Assembly: GCA_002900995.3 (NCBI GenBank)
Contig: CM035304.1
Location: 2,199,476 to 2,263,475 of the forward strand
Source: Ganoderma boninense
Taxonomy: Eukaryota; Basidiomycota; Agaricomycetes; Polyporales; Polyporaceae
DNA: 64,000 nt
Direction of reading: 5' to 3'
Positions within the stretch are counted from its first letter, which is position 1, and every line of letters begins with the position of its first letter. Both the position numbers and the translations under genes were made by a program. The notes beneath the pieces are model-generated. The model did no database searches. It saw only the letters and a list, made by a program, of their open reading frames with translations, and had not been told where the DNA came from. Below are positions 23,901 to 36,177 of this stretch, piece by piece.

Positions 23901-26897
23901 TGTGTCCGATTGATGGCATACAGGAGAGCTGTGAGCCCCGACATGGGCCGGCAACGATGCTTTGGTTATGTAGTCTGTTATATAGTATATAAGAGCTTTC
24001 GCACCCTCACCGGAACCAATATGTTTTATCTCCATATTTGCCCTGATGAGAAATATGATCAGGTCGTTGTAGTTGGCAATACGAGGGTGCAGTCTCCGCA
24101 ACAGGATGCCCCCTGTATCTTCATCCACCGTGGTTTGTGCTCTTGTAGACCCATCTATCCGCATACGGCAATTCTCGTCCGTCTTGGCTTCTCCACGCCT
24201 AAGATGTTTCCAGCATGTTTCAGTGTGCTGATGCCAGTTGGTGTGCGAGACGATGTCATTTACGTCGCTAGCAAATCTCAGCCAGAATTGGTCTTGACTG
24301 ACCTCCGTTATGCTGGGCCCTAGAGTGGTCGATGGGTTTACATAGTTGTCTGTAACTGGGAACGTTGGGCGTGGCAGAGCTCCTGCGGTTTCCTGTACAA
24401 CCATCGTTGTGCCTAACAGCTCACATTTTTATGATACTCTCTAGCCATGTGAACAAGTCGGCCTGGAACTGTTCGGAGTCCACCATCATATCGCGCATTT
24501 TCTGAGGCGACGGGTGCCCTTCAAGCCATACAAGCATATGACAATGTAGGGTCCCTCGTCCTTGCGTCTCTACCGTCCCATAATATGCAGTACATTTGCC
24601 CAGGAGACCTCTTCCAGACTTCCCATGTCTCAAGACTATAGATACGAACGACGAAATCATTGTATGGAAAAACTTAGCACACGCAGCTGGGTTGCGTGCG
24701 ACCAATTGCATTCGTTGCCACTGCGTGAGCTCCTGACCCTGTTCAAGGTACTCCAATTGGATATCATGGCCCGCGAACAACCTCACGAGGGGATGATAGA
24801 TATCTGACGGGTTTAAAGTAATGAAGAATGCCGGTGTACCTCTCATGTTCACAAGGGACCTGATTTCGTTCCGCATCTTCAGCTTGTATCCTGCTGTTCC
24901 CGGTAGGTCGTGGAGCATGGTTCCAACTTTGTTCACAAGTGATACCAACCGTGCCTGGTCTTGCGTTTCCGGCTCGTACCTAGGGTTCGATTTGAACTTC
25001 GCAATCAGTCGCTCGAGCTCACCTTTGTCTACAGTTAACAGTTCGCGAATTACCCGGGTTTGTTCGGCAACCTTTACTCGGAACCGGACCGAATCACATA
25101 CTGCTTTCTTCTGAATAATGTTGTAGTAAACAAATGCGAAGTTAGGGTCTCGCTCAAAGGGACTGTCTTGGAGTTCCAGGAGATACTTCACCTGCTCTTC
25201 CATGGCGATTGGAACCTCTCGTGCAGGCTCATGGAATCCTCCGATTCCCCAGGGATCAAGGTGAGGAAAAAGCCATGTAAGAAGGCTCGGGTTCTCAAAA
25301 TCAGGCACAAAGCGGTCTCCTGCTTGAGACCGCATGAAACGTCCCCCCCCCAGACAGTGCGACAGCGCCTTCATCTTCATGTCTCGATATGATACAGGCG
25401 CCTCGTCCCCCAAAGTGTATCCCACATTGTCCATCAGGAGCGTGTCACTGCCGGGAGGAACACTGACCTCCAGTTCGTTACGACCTGTATAATCCGCGAC
25501 TGATGCCCGGATAGCCTCGCTGTCTTCAAGGTACCCAATCTCCAATGCGCAAGGGACACCTTCATCCTGGTTCTCAGTTCTGGGCCCAAATAGTGCATCA
25601 AGATTACGCTGACTAAACCCATGGAACCCTGAGTCGCAGGAATAGTGTGGGTTCTCCCTGGTTATGAACTGTATGAGTGGAAGAATACGTGACTTCCTGA
25701 CAAGGATAGGCCCACATTTCCCTATAGTGTCCTTAGTGGGCTTGGCCTTGGCGACAAAGACCGCGCACACTGAATCCCGGATAACTTCGGGGGTGGTGGG
25801 AGTACATTGTTCATATGCGTCGAGTCCTGAGGCATAACAAGAACGTTACCCTTCGTGCACCTCTGACTTCGCGAATGCATCCCACCGTTGTCGTCAGGTA
25901 CGTGCGAGGCCTCGAAGCCGTCAACGTCGTCTTGCCTCTTCCGAAGCTCGGTAAACCGATAAGATATCCTGCTGCATCTCGCACGGGCAAGAAGAATACG
26001 TTCAGTGCTCGTAGAAGTCTTGAAGGCGCGTTTGACTTCTGCAGGTAGCTCGTCGCACCCGTAATATAGCCAGTTTGCCAGACAAAGTCGGGGCATCCGC
26101 TGCTTTATGACCAGGTCGCGACGACACACCTCACACATTCTCACATCCTTCACCTGCCATCTATCCACTAAACCCTTAGGATGTAACAGGGCACATTGAT
26201 AGGCGGCGAATGCGTACGTCGTTGGTCTGACTTTATCCGGCAAACCTTCATTCCTAAGGAGGGTAAGATCGAAGTCAGCAGGGGATACGCACGTTATTTG
26301 CTGTGACGGGGTCTTCCTGCCACACGGTCCACACACTAGGGTCTGGAATCGGTCGGTCGTAAAGGCCTCCTGCCATTCTTTGATGATCGTGCGCTGGAGC
26401 TCTTCGCTCGCTACTTGCGTGTACGCGTCGCCGCGAGGGTTGTCGGCCGTGTGTCGCACTCGCAACCTGTTTCGCTGAACCTGAGCCTGTGTGCGGTTCC
26501 GCTGGAGAGGTCGAAAGATAACGAGCACCGTGGGGCATGTGCGCTTGCACAAGTGAGCATCTATGCGTTCGAAAAGTGTGTGAGCAGTGTCTCTGGTTGT
26601 AACAGTAAGTTCATGTGCGTGCGCGATCTCACGGAGGTCGCTTGCCCTCCACTGGCTGTAGGTCGACAGGAGGGTCGATGGAGTCGCGTTGACAATAAGG
26701 TCACCTTCCGTCAATTCTACATGGCCCCACCCTTGGTCACTATCTGTGATCGTCAAGGTACTGTGCACAAGGTGTGAAATATCCAGGTCAGCTGTATGAG
26801 CTTCATGCCATTCTAGCTCGACGTTGCCTGAGGTTACCTGCACGACGCGCACTGCAGGCAACGTAGACCGTCTCGTCAACGAGTGCGCATTATACAC
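20926..26897 (-). CDS. Helitron Rep-helicase (HUH endonuclease + PIF1-like helicase)
   Basis: This protein nicks and replicates the Helitron by a rolling-circle mechanism. The Helitron-like N domain lies at about 25770-24421 (PAFFITLNPSDIYHPLVRLF, then the HUH motif in GRGTLHCHMLVWLEG). The paired catalytic tyrosines are in YYITDYITK near 23980. A PIF1-family helicase follows: Walker A GGVGGTGKS near 22360, Walker B LILDEVSMIG near 22150, FTGDFGQL near 22030, and the terminal motif YTDYKSQGRSLDTAIVDPAS near 21160. The stop is TGA 20926-20928. Four one-base breaks interrupt an otherwise single long frame, each at a homopolymer: 25789-25793, 24426-24430, 23936-23939 and 21668-21673. The first codon of the open frame at 26897 is GTG, so the true start or an upstream exon is unsettled. 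If the breaks are sequencing errors, the element may be autonomous. Confidence 0.94.
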
Positions 26898-26904
26898 AAT
26901 AGAT

Positions 26905-27818
26905 ACCGAACTTACCCCACGCAGGTCCGCTTGCTTCTGAAGGGGGGGCGACGAGGGTCCGGAATATATCCGAGTTAGTGTTTACTACGAATGATGGAGT
27001 TAGCGATCAAAGCCCGGAGCACCTTGGTTGTGGCAGGACATACACTCGACAGCCTCGTGCCCAACAGTGGCCTGCTGACGAGTCGTGCTCCGGTCGGTCA
27101 AAGACCCGTCGGGCGCATCGAGTAATACTGTGATAGACGTGAAGTAAGTGTCGGGAAGTGCTCCAGGAACGGACGAACGCTACCCACTCTCATCAGCCAG
27201 AGCCCTGCTGTGTGTGGCCTGCAACTGGAGGATATCCTCCAGCACCGTATCCAAATCGGGTGTCATGGAATTTGGAGTATGCGGTGGTGTTCCCTGTGGA
27301 TACGGCGAGGCTCAACTCTCGTGTGGGGGGTTTCTGACTCCGAGACAACACCTCCTCGGGATTTCAAGCATAGACGTTGGCGCTAACCCTGGCATGAGCT
27401 TACGTAACGTCAGCTTGCGGCTCGACCGCAGCGGACCCATGCTATGGTCTTGTCCACACCCTCTGCATTTGCCTGTGGGAAGCACACCTGCTCGTGTTGG
27501 CCTCCTCTATCTCAAGCGCGGGTGACCACGCCTTCCTGAGATCCGATGCGTCACCGGTGACTTTCCTGCAGACTTGTGATCCGCATCGCGACTTACATTG
27601 CTCACCTTCTTCAGGCATCTACGCAATTTGCGATGCAACATGTCACCCGGGTGCGGAGTGCTGTGCGCGGTGTATGTGCGTGATGGCCCTTGGTTGGTGC
27701 CCCTGGCCGTCGAGACGAATTTGCTAGGTATATAACCACGTTTCTCTCCTCTCACGGCCAACTCATCTACTCCGTGCACGACCGACTCCACACTAGTTCA
27801 GGCGCGACGCATACACTT
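26905..27818. promoter_or_regulatory. Divergent region between Helitron gene and RNR small subunit
   Basis: About 0.9 kb with no supported exon. It lies upstream of both the minus-strand Helitron gene and the plus-strand R2 gene, so it should contain the R2 promoter. No clear TATA or factor site was picked out. Confidence 0.35.
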
Positions 27819-28997
27819 ATGGCTTCCAATGAAGCTGTCTTACGTGTCGATAACAATCGCTTCGTCTTATTCCCCATCCGCTATCCTACGGTACGTGTCG
27901 AGTTGTCGTTTATGTTCCCGTGCCAACTGTTTGCAGCTATGGGACGCGTACAAACAGGCCCAGATGTCGTTCTGGACGACTGAGGAGATCGATTTCTCCG
28001 GCGACCTTCCGGATTGGACGAATGCGCTTACGCATGCGGAGCGTTCTCTGCTATCTGTCATTCTGGCGTTCTTTGCGTCGTCTGATGGGATTGTAGCAGA
28101 GAACCTCGTGCAGCAATTCTGCGCTGAAGTCCAGGCACCCGAAGCTCGATGCTTTTATGGCTTCCAGATAATGATGTGGGTGTTGTTGCTCGGAATGTGT
28201 CGATGTCTTTACTTACATGTGATCCGCAGGGAAAACGTCCATGCTGAAACGTACGCTCGCTTCCTCCAAGAACTCATCTTGGACGAGGATGAGCTACGTA
28301 GGCTGTTCGGTGCTGTCGACACCATTCCGTCGGTCCGTCGGAAGGCAGAATGGTGCCTCAAGTGGTTCGACAAGGGGGCCTATTCGTTCGGGACTCGCTT
28401 GATCGCGTTTGCCATCGTCGAAGGCGTATTCTTCTCTTCGTCGTTCGCCGCGATATTCTGGGTGCGGTCCCGCGGCCTCCTGCCTGGTCTCTGCCACTCG
28501 AACGAGCTCATTATGCGCGATGAAGGCTTGCATACGGAGTTTGCCTGCAAGTTGTATCGTATCTTGGACGAGGATGTCCCCGTGGAGGTTATCTATGGGA
28601 TGGTTAGCGACGCCGTCGCCCTTGAGCAGTCGTTCTTTGCCTGTGAGTTTGTAGGTCGGATTATTGACAGCCGAACGCTAACCCCTTGAAAGCGGCCCTT
28701 CCGACCGGCCTCCGCGGGCTAAACGCTGCGTTGATGAACCAGTATGTCGAATACGTCGCCGATTTCTTGTTATGGCGGCTCGGATACCCGTCCCTGTTCG
28801 GGAAGACAAACCCGGTTAGTCGTTGTTAGATGCATTTACCAGAGGCACTTGCTCGTTGACTGACAATTGTGTCCCAGTTCCCGTTCATGGAAGGCACTGC
28901 TATCCCTGCTCGCGCAAACTTCTTCGAGCGCCCCGTATCTGACTACCACGGTGCAGCCGTCTGTCAAGCTGGTGGTGGTAACGCCGAGTTCCTATAA
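27819..28997 (+). CDS. Ribonucleotide reductase small subunit (R2, class Ia)
   Basis: R2 holds the di-iron/tyrosyl radical that starts conversion of ribonucleoside to deoxyribonucleoside diphosphates in the R1 subunit. Five exons (27819-27890, 27937-28175, 28230-28642, 28693-28814, 28878-28997) join in frame to 321 residues with no break. All iron ligands and the radical tyrosine are present with the eukaryotic spacing: D74 (FFASSDGIV), E105, H108 and Y112 (ENVHAETY), E168 (AIVEGVFF), E202 and H205 (RDEGLH). The protein is about 70-90 residues shorter than fungal host R2 because it starts directly before RFVLFPIRYP. Its end (CQAGGGNAEFL) lacks the usual acidic-aromatic R1-docking tail. So it is not the housekeeping copy. 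It lies beside the Helitron gene and on the same strand as the R1 gene 19 kb away, its likely partner. An accessory or virus-like origin is inferred. Confidence 0.96.
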
Positions 28998-29686
28998 GGA
29001 TATGTGGCCATATGGACACAGTGTCCTCTGACCCAACTTTGAGTGTCGGCATCTGTCTGATGTGTCAAGCGCGGTCTGTTGAGCGTGTATGTGTGTATTT
29101 ATGTATGTCCGTCGTGCGAGGCTTTGTGGATATTTGTATTGCTGTCGTCGTCAGTCGACGTGTCCGTATGTTCAGATGGATGGATTGCGTTCACACGTGT
29201 GATCATCGTGGTTCCCTGTGCCCCGGTTTGCGGTAAGCTGCTGTCTGGTAGTGCTGATGCCCACGGGCAATCTGAGTGCATGTTTCCAGAGTGATCTGGC
29301 GCGTCAATACAATTGTCTTCAGACTGCGTGTGCGTGTCTACCGCTGTCAGGTTAGCTAATTCGGTGCCCTTATAATTCCGGGGTACCTGATACTGGTACG
29401 ACTCGAGCCGTGTTACTCGAGTAACTACAAAACGTGTCCGAGATTCAGGCCATACAAGGTCAAATGATGGTTTCGACTGCATCTGTCTTGTAGTAAATTC
29501 CATACCGGTCGTAATTACTATGCAAGTAATAGATGATAAACCCTTCTTCAGAATCCCCCTATATGACTGTGAGGCCTGGGTCGTGTTCCGTTGCCTAGGC
29601 AAAATCTGCCTGTGTTGGTGACTATGCCTGTGCAAGTGCAATGAGGTGAAGACTAGCAGTGAGAGCAGATGAATGAGAAAGGAATA
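28998..29686. other. No gene seen
   Basis: 3' flank of R2 and the space before the minus-strand gene that ends near 29690. Frames are short and unsupported. Confidence 0.45.
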
Positions 29687-30824
29687 TCAGTAGCATACGC
29701 GGACGGGTATGGCATTAGGGCAGATGTTATCTACATACTTCAACTCGAGTGCGCCCTCCATCAGCCCCCTTCGTAGTCTAGAGCACCGCAGCGCCTGTAA
29801 GGACCGTGTTCCACGACTGGCCCCAATCCTGCGCTGGATCTCGAACCCCGCATCCACGAACAGCTCGTTGACGCGGTTCGCGTAGGCACAGCGCGCATCA
29901 TGCCGGACCACCGGCACCTGAAAGGCACATGCGGCGTCTTGCGCACAAGGTACCTCGAGCACGACAGCTCGTAGAGTTCCTCATTTGGGGGCCAACCAGA
30001 GCCGATGGGGAGCACCTCGCCGTGCACCCTCGACAGAGAACGAGGGAACTTGAAGATCTCCGACAAATGCCAGGTAATCTCCGTCACGATGGGGTCGTAA
30101 CCCCCGGCGAGGAAGGTCGTGACTCATATAACATAATGTTTGTCAGCAAATACACAGCACGGTCGGGTAGGGCACGCTGGGCCGGCAACCCATGTCCTCT
30201 TCGTCACTCAGACGCAGGTCCTCTGGCACGTTCAACACCACGTTGGTCTCAATGAGGCGGAGGGTGGATATCGCGGCCATCACAGTGAATCTACTCGCCG
30301 GATCCGGTGTTCTCACCACAAAGATCCGAGCCGCCTTCTCAATGATCATTTGCGTGCCGAACCTCGTCGTCGCCGTCGTCGAGTTCGTGACAGACCTGGT
30401 ATATTCAGTAAGCTAACATACACAGAATGATACTAATGTATAAGGCTTACATACTTCTACGGGTCTGAACACGTGTATAAGGTCTTCGCGCGTAGCTCTT
30501 GCTGCAGTGCAGCCGTTTTGGAACCCCAACTGGTCCTTGTACGGGTACGACGAGCGGATCCGCCGGCCGTTGTCTGTAAATCTTTGTGACGGGGCGGATG
30601 TGTGAAGCTCTCGCACCTTGTCAATTCACCACAGCGGCGGTCATGGGCCTACGCTTGCTGGCCAACAGTAGCACGGTAAAAGTGGTAGACACATATGAAT
30701 TTCGTAGAGAACTTCGTACCTGTTGGAGCTGTGTACGGAAACAAGATATGTCGACGGTACCGACTTTCCTAAGTGCACACAGAGATTCGAGAGCAGACGG
30801 TGCCACTTCGCAAAGCCTGTTCAA
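29687..30824 (-). CDS. Unidentified spliced gene
   Basis: I do not recognise this gene. Several minus-strand blocks look coding and are separated by plausible introns: a block near 30575-30455 with GRRIRSSYPYKDQLGFQN, a block near 30400-30150 with FTVMAAISTLRLIETNVVL and VPEDLRLSDEED, a block near 30110-29900 with TEITWHLSEIFKFPRSLSRV, and a last block near 29890-29690 with ANRVNELFVDAGFEIQRRIG. A GTATGT donor follows the first block. The blocks fall in different frames, and I could not fix every splice site, so the product cannot be written reliably. It sits inside the accessory island between R2 and the 188-residue unknown. Confidence 0.3.
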
Positions 30825-31699
30825 TGCCCAGGACGTGATATCCGACGCTGAAGCACGGATGGTAAAGTCTAAGGTCTAAGGTATGGGTCACCGACACGAT
30901 GCAACCGCCAGCTGACATTGAACATCAAACTCCGCGTGAACTTAATCTTCTCTGGACTACGCTTCCTGGCGCTGCCCAGGCTGCCGCTCTACGCCCACCA
31001 CTTTCCCTCCAGCTGCCTTCCTTGGCACGATATCGACCCTATCGACCGAGTACTTCCTCTCAGAGCGACCTACGTGACACGACATCTCCAACGTACGCAA
31101 GATTGCCACTAGTACGCCGAGCCTGTATTGGTTGGCCACCTAGTAGCGAGGGGCCAGAGCCGGACACAACAGTTCAACACACTTCGGAGCTAGTATGGGA
31201 TTAACCCCAAGTTGCCGAGCGGATGGGGACATACGGTCTGTGCCTTTTTTGGACCATTTCCTTGTGCCGTGAGACAGTCGGTCACAAGTATCGGCAGAGT
31301 CAGCATCAGATGCGGAACGCGGTGGGTCTTCTCGACGTTTCCGACGTAGAAACATCTGTAATTTCATGCACAGGTGGCGATGTCGGCAACTGCGTCTTCT
31401 ACAAATACCGACCTGTGTGTGCGCCTAGACGTCTGCATCCTCATGGACGAATTTCGTACCCGTGGTTTCCGTGTGAACGCCCAGGGGTACTGCGCCCCCA
31501 GGTTACGCAGCGTTCCGCACTGTGTTTCTCATCTCACCGTTTAGAGAAAAAGCGCACGGATGCAACACTGGGTCCCTTCGTGGTTTTCTTACCACGTAGT
31601 GTTTCTGTCCTAGGTAACGCCTGCGTAGTTGAAGGCTCTCAAGGCCCAGTAGCCCGGAGTTTCCTATATATACTGGCACAGGTACGCATCTCGACTGAT
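30825..31699. other. No gene fixed
   Basis: Some plus-strand frames are open just upstream of the next gene, but none has a motif. The first 100 bases could belong to the 5' part of the minus-strand gene. Confidence 0.4.
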
Positions 31700-32312
31700 A
31701 TGTCCTCATACTACCTCGCAATGTCGCCCATGCTGATTTCCTCTCTCCGTCGCGCCGCTACCCCGCCGTCTCCCTCCTTCCCTGTGACCCCTGACACCAC
31801 AGGGCATGTGGTTCCGACACCAAATGGTCTTGCCTCCTACGCTCTCGATGAACCGCGCAATACTACCGGTGTAACTTTCCGAACTCCCTCGCCGCTGGAC
31901 ACGATGTACGGGTCGGACGACGACGATGGGCCACCTAGTACACAGCAACGCCCGACCCGGTGGCTACTCCCCGAAGCCCCCCCTGCGTCTCCTGCGCATG
32001 GGGCCCGTGAATGGTCTATGGAGCAGTATATCTGCTTTGTGTACCGTAACGATGCTGTAAGTTGCATACTTCTTGTATGGTCAGCATTCTCAATCCTTCC
32101 AGATCTGGCTTCGTATCACAGTCCAAATGGAGGAGACAGCTCGAGGCCATACGACCCCTCACGTTGTGGTCCGTTTCGTCACTCGATTCCGGGAAGATGA
32201 TCCTGCCCTGGAGCGTATCGGCATGGTTATCGAACGGGAGTTGCAGGAGGGGATGAGACGGGAAATTCTGTCGGCAATCCGCCGTGCCGTTCGGATCCGG
32301 ATGTCCGAGTGA
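31700..32312 (+). CDS. Unknown 188-residue protein
   Basis: Two exons (31700-32056 and 32103-32312) join in frame over a 46-base GT-AG intron. The first exon is rich in Pro, Ser and Thr (RRAATPPSPSFPVTPDTTG) with a short acidic run (GSDDDDG) and looks disordered. The second exon is compact: a strand-rich part (IWLRITVQMEETAR, HVVVRFVTRF) and then a basic amphipathic helix (EGMRREILSAIRRAVRIRM). I recognise no family. The order of a loose N-terminus and a small folded domain would fit a DNA- or protein-binding adaptor, but that is a guess. It lies in the accessory island between the unidentified minus-strand gene and the MYND gene. Confidence 0.6.
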
Positions 32313-32862
32313 GCCTTCCTGTGTTGACCGCGATGCGCTGATGCTAAGTCCGTGTAGCGATGACTTGTAGGTGATTTGCGTCTGGCGTAAGTGAATATAC
32401 TCTGCCTTCCTTTGCGGGGTGACTTACTTCACCTTATCAGGCTCGGCGAGCACGTTGCGGAATTTCGATTGGCGGTCGTACATCGGCTGCAGCACGGATT
32501 GCAGAACCTGGACGTCGTGTTCGTGAGACCGCGGGGTGAGGCGTCGATTTTCTCGTAGGAACTCCAGTGGCGTCGTGCCTCTTCTGGTCAACGTGGCTTC
32601 GGATGACTGATTTGCACGCACGCCTCTTTTTCGGGTCGGTCACCTTGTGTAAAGCGATTTTGTAATATTGGTTCCGGGTATCTATCAGCTTCTGTTTCTC
32701 ATGGACTTGTGAGTCTTCGTGTTGAGTGGGTGTCGCGGTTGCTGTGGACAGAATGCACGATCTTCTCGGGCGGCTTTCTTGTGGTATTTATGGGTTTTGC
32801 TGGTCACGGTCATGTAGATTCTACAACACCCATACGTCCGTCCACCTTCCCTCTGCGCCTCT
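32313..32862. other. No gene seen
   Basis: Space between the 188-residue unknown and the MYND gene. Minus-strand frames here are short and without motif. Confidence 0.45.
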
Positions 32863-33743
32863 ATGAGTACTCTCTCCATCACCACCATCGATCCTCCGAC
32901 CCGTCTGCCCTCGCACCCGATCGAATGCCTTCGTATCATCGAACTTCCAAGATGTGCCATCTGCGCCAAGCGGACCATATATTACTGCGGCGGGTGCCGG
33001 GCCAGTCCTGCTTTCTGCTCCGCGGCGCACTTCATGGCGGTACGCGTCGTATGTCCCTCAATCTGCGGTTGCTAACCGCTAGTGACCATAGTACTGGCCA
33101 GTCCACTCTCGGACGTGCGACCGCGACGCCGCATTGTTTGCGGAGAGGTTCCCAGACCTCAACGCGACTGCATCGCATCCATATTCCGGCATTGTCTCTC
33201 TCCGGGCGAGGAGTGCCATCGAGTCTCCCCTCCCCTGTCCTGGTCTTCCCTCGACTCGGCTTCTCACTGCCAGGCAGCCATACGACTGCAATGTGACTGC
33301 GTTGTATGCAAAGCACGATGGTCGTACGTACCTTTCCAATGCCAACGCGCGACTACGTACTGATCTGTACTTCGTTAGTCGCATGTAGATTCATTACCAT
33401 CAACCTTTCTCTGAATCCCGTCTCCGCGGACACGGCGGTCTCGCTGCTTGACTGCTTCTCCCGTAACTCTAACGTCAAGTCGTTCGTGATTCGTCGTGGC
33501 ATTACTCTCAATAGCCTTGCGTCGCCTTTTCACGTGTTCTACTGTTCCGATTCGTACGAGGGCAGATACAACCCTAACCGTGCACTTGCTCGTCTGACCA
33601 GTACCTTGAATGTTTTGTCCTGTGGTCCCTGGTACGGCACCGTGCTTGTGTTCAAGTTCGGTAATGATACTTGCCAACAGTACGTAGACATGAGAGTCGA
33701 CGACGTACTTCTTGTCCGTGACTACTTCGCTTACTATGCCTAG
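32863..33743 (+). CDS. MYND-type zinc-finger protein
   Basis: MYND fingers are usually protein-interaction modules; the target here is unknown. Three exons (32863-33039, 33092-33327, 33389-33743) give 255 residues in frame. The finger spans the first intron: CAICAKRTIYYCGGC, then FCSAAHFMAYW, then HSRTC. That gives the C-x2-C, C-x2-C, C-x3-H, H-x3-C order of the MYND fold. The C-terminal half carries strands such as FITINLSLNPVS and SFVIRRGITLNSL and ends with GPWYGTVLVFKFG and an acidic-aromatic tail. The third exon was joined by using the donor at 33328; other donors give a stop. Similar MYND proteins with this kind of C-terminal domain are, as far as I recall, multiplied in Agaricomycetes. 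It is one of several accessory genes on the plus strand between R2 and R1. Confidence 0.8.
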
Positions 33744-36177
33744 GTTCTTGGCTGCGTAGTGACTCAACTTTGCCTGTATCTAAACCAGTATATCTGTCTA
33801 TCGGCATGTCTGTTGTATTTACGAGCCTTCTGTCTCCAAATGCATCACACCTGTCTTCAGAATCGCACATGTCAATATCATGTCTAGCAAACTGGCTGTT
33901 CTGGAGTGTACGGATTAGAGTACTAGTTACATTGCGGGGCTACAATATTCCCAGTCTAAGCGTGAAACCTCATCTTATATAACAACAATTTCCCCTGGGT
34001 CCCATGTGAATGGGTGCTGCATACCGCTATACCATAGCAGTCGCTTTCCTGTACTAGCCCGTCGTCCAACATGCTGTTCATTGTGTCCCATCCTGCCTGC
34101 CCTCCATGGTCAGCATGTCTTCCTACGCCGCAGTGCCTTGGACTGCGGCTCCTTCAAAGGCAATTGTCTGTCATTTCATCGGTACTGCACTGATCGGATC
34201 ATTGGCAAGCATGCACATGGTGTGGCTAGCACTTCGGACGCTAAGACAGAACACATGTCAGCCTAGTGCTTCCTCCCCAGTCTTTTCGCACACACAGTAG
34301 GTCAGATGTCAGGATCGATGTGATCCAATACAGTACTTGTTCACACAGGTTCGGTGTTTACGTACAAACGGAGATGAAAATTTCAGTTGCGGATGCTTTA
34401 AAAATTCAAGGAAGCAAGAATGCTGCCTAGATTAAGGGTTGTGCTGCAACGTGCTGCATGGGTCTACTTTGTTCTGGAATGCAACCTTCACATCAGCAGT
34501 GGGATGACACATGCATTGGTCCAGCAATGCAGCAAGGTTCACACTTACAAGGTGACTTCCAGTGTTTTGGTAGTACATTTGTTACTTTGCTCAGTCGCCA
34601 GTATTGAATGGGCTTCAGTGTCTAGATCCTCATCAGCCTGGCAACGAATGGAACAGTAGACTTGCCTGCCTTACCTTATTCAGTGGCATAGCTCTAAGAA
34701 CCATTCGTAGGCGGCCGAAGGATTGGAAGTACCCTCTCTGACGTGTGTGTCGCATGCCTTGCTATCCTGTGAGTTTGTAAGGATCATTGGACGGGACGGG
34801 CAGCGTACCGAAGATCTGCATCTTTGTGAGAGTCCCGCGTTGGACACCGATGTCAATTTATATGTCGCCATCGCATAACGGCGGAGTTGGATTTCGGGCT
34901 GCGGACGTCTGGCGGAAGCCATCGGAAACAACGCGGGATTTCCGGCCATCGAGTGCACATTTCGCCTACCTAGCCCCTGTGCAGGTATATCCTTGCCAAT
35001 GTCGACGGGCTACCGGGGTCTCTTCCCTCTGACTCTGTATATTATCAGGGCGTGTCTTCACGCTGACGTGAAATTAGACCGATTCTGCTGCGGAAAGAGG
35101 GAAATCTGGGCATCGACCCAGCTTACTGACTCGTGACGAGAGATGGATAGGTACCCGGGATAGGACAAGTTCGGCCTCTCCGTACCCGACCGGGACGGAT
35201 GCCCATGTATATGACAAATTAGGTGAGCTTTCTTGTGAAACCGGCGACATTATCTCAATCACGACGTACTTACGCAACCATGACGTCTCGCGAACATCTG
35301 TCGCTTCGGGCTCCGCGGCCGGGCAAGCATGTTCCACTTGGCATACAGGAAAGTCGGTTTCTCACCAGCGGTTAGTTTTACGGTCACGCGATATGTCACA
35401 ACGTGAGGTCTCACGCCACCACCGTCGTCCACCTTCCTCTTTCGCACCAACTCCTGCCCCACCTCCCGCGCTCAGTGACTGCTCCCCTTCTTATCTATAC
35501 GTAAGTAGCATTCTTGACATTGTCCTCGTCTTCTATAGCCAGGCGCTTGCTGTCATTAGTCTTCCTTCCACGGGATTGTTATCCAAGGCAAGGGATCGGC
35601 GCATGCGGCTTTGGACACCTTTGGGCTAGGGGGAGGCATACCGATCAGATGCCGCAAGCAGTAAGGTTCATATTCGGGGGCATCTTGAGTACACAGTCAC
35701 GGAAGACCGCAGCCCATATTTTCCCCTGAAACTTACTTAGTCCTCCAGAACGGGGACCGTAAAGCCTCCGGATGCGAGAAGCGCTTCAGACGCCTGCGCC
35801 CATTCTCACCGCATTCTTCCCCTGGGCACAGGACTGTGTCTCACGTAACTCCCCGCATCTGAGCAGGGTCGGCGGGGAGCTGGGTCTTAAGTACCGTCAT
35901 AAATGCCCACTAGTGCCCGTTTGGTTGGCGCGCTGCCGTGCGTTCGTACGTCCTCTATCTCCCCCTTGCCAACACGACTTTACGTGCCGAATTGTCGTCG
36001 CGCCCTCAGGCCGTTTGGGTCCCCCCGCCGCCTACTTTTATTAGTATGTGTTTTTATCATCTCTCAGCCTACTCGAACGATCCGCTAACCTGTGGAAAAT
36101 CTGCTCAGCGGCCACGAGCGAGTCCTTTGGCACGACCTCCCCATTGCCTCAATCACCTATCGACTGTTTACTCCACC
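33744..36177. other. 2.4 kb without a recognisable gene
   Basis: Short frames occur on both strands, for example around 35393-35490 (+, Pro/Ser-rich) and 34700-35430 (-), some ending at plausible splice donors. None forms a convincing exon chain or shows a motif. The base content is lower in GC around 33900-34700 than in the coding parts. Confidence 0.4.

Larger units (their letters stand above)
20591..26904 (-). mobile_element. Helitron (autonomous type), borders tentative
   Basis: A rolling-circle transposon identified by its Rep-helicase gene on the minus strand. The proposed 3' end is the minus-strand CTAG at 20594-20591, preceded by a hairpin at 20622-20601 (two 10-base arms with one mismatch and one wobble, 2-base loop). 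The base after CTAG is A, not the T expected for insertion at AT, so this end is only a candidate. The 5' end is not fixed: a minus-strand A/TC step at 26904 is possible but would leave almost no leader before the coding frame. A 5' end much further right, which would include captured genes, cannot be excluded. Confidence 0.5.

Noticed and set aside
26897..26904. Minus-strand A/TC step taken as the Helitron 5' end
   Set aside because: It would leave only a few bases before the coding frame and no leader or promoter; a two-base signal is too weak to call a border.
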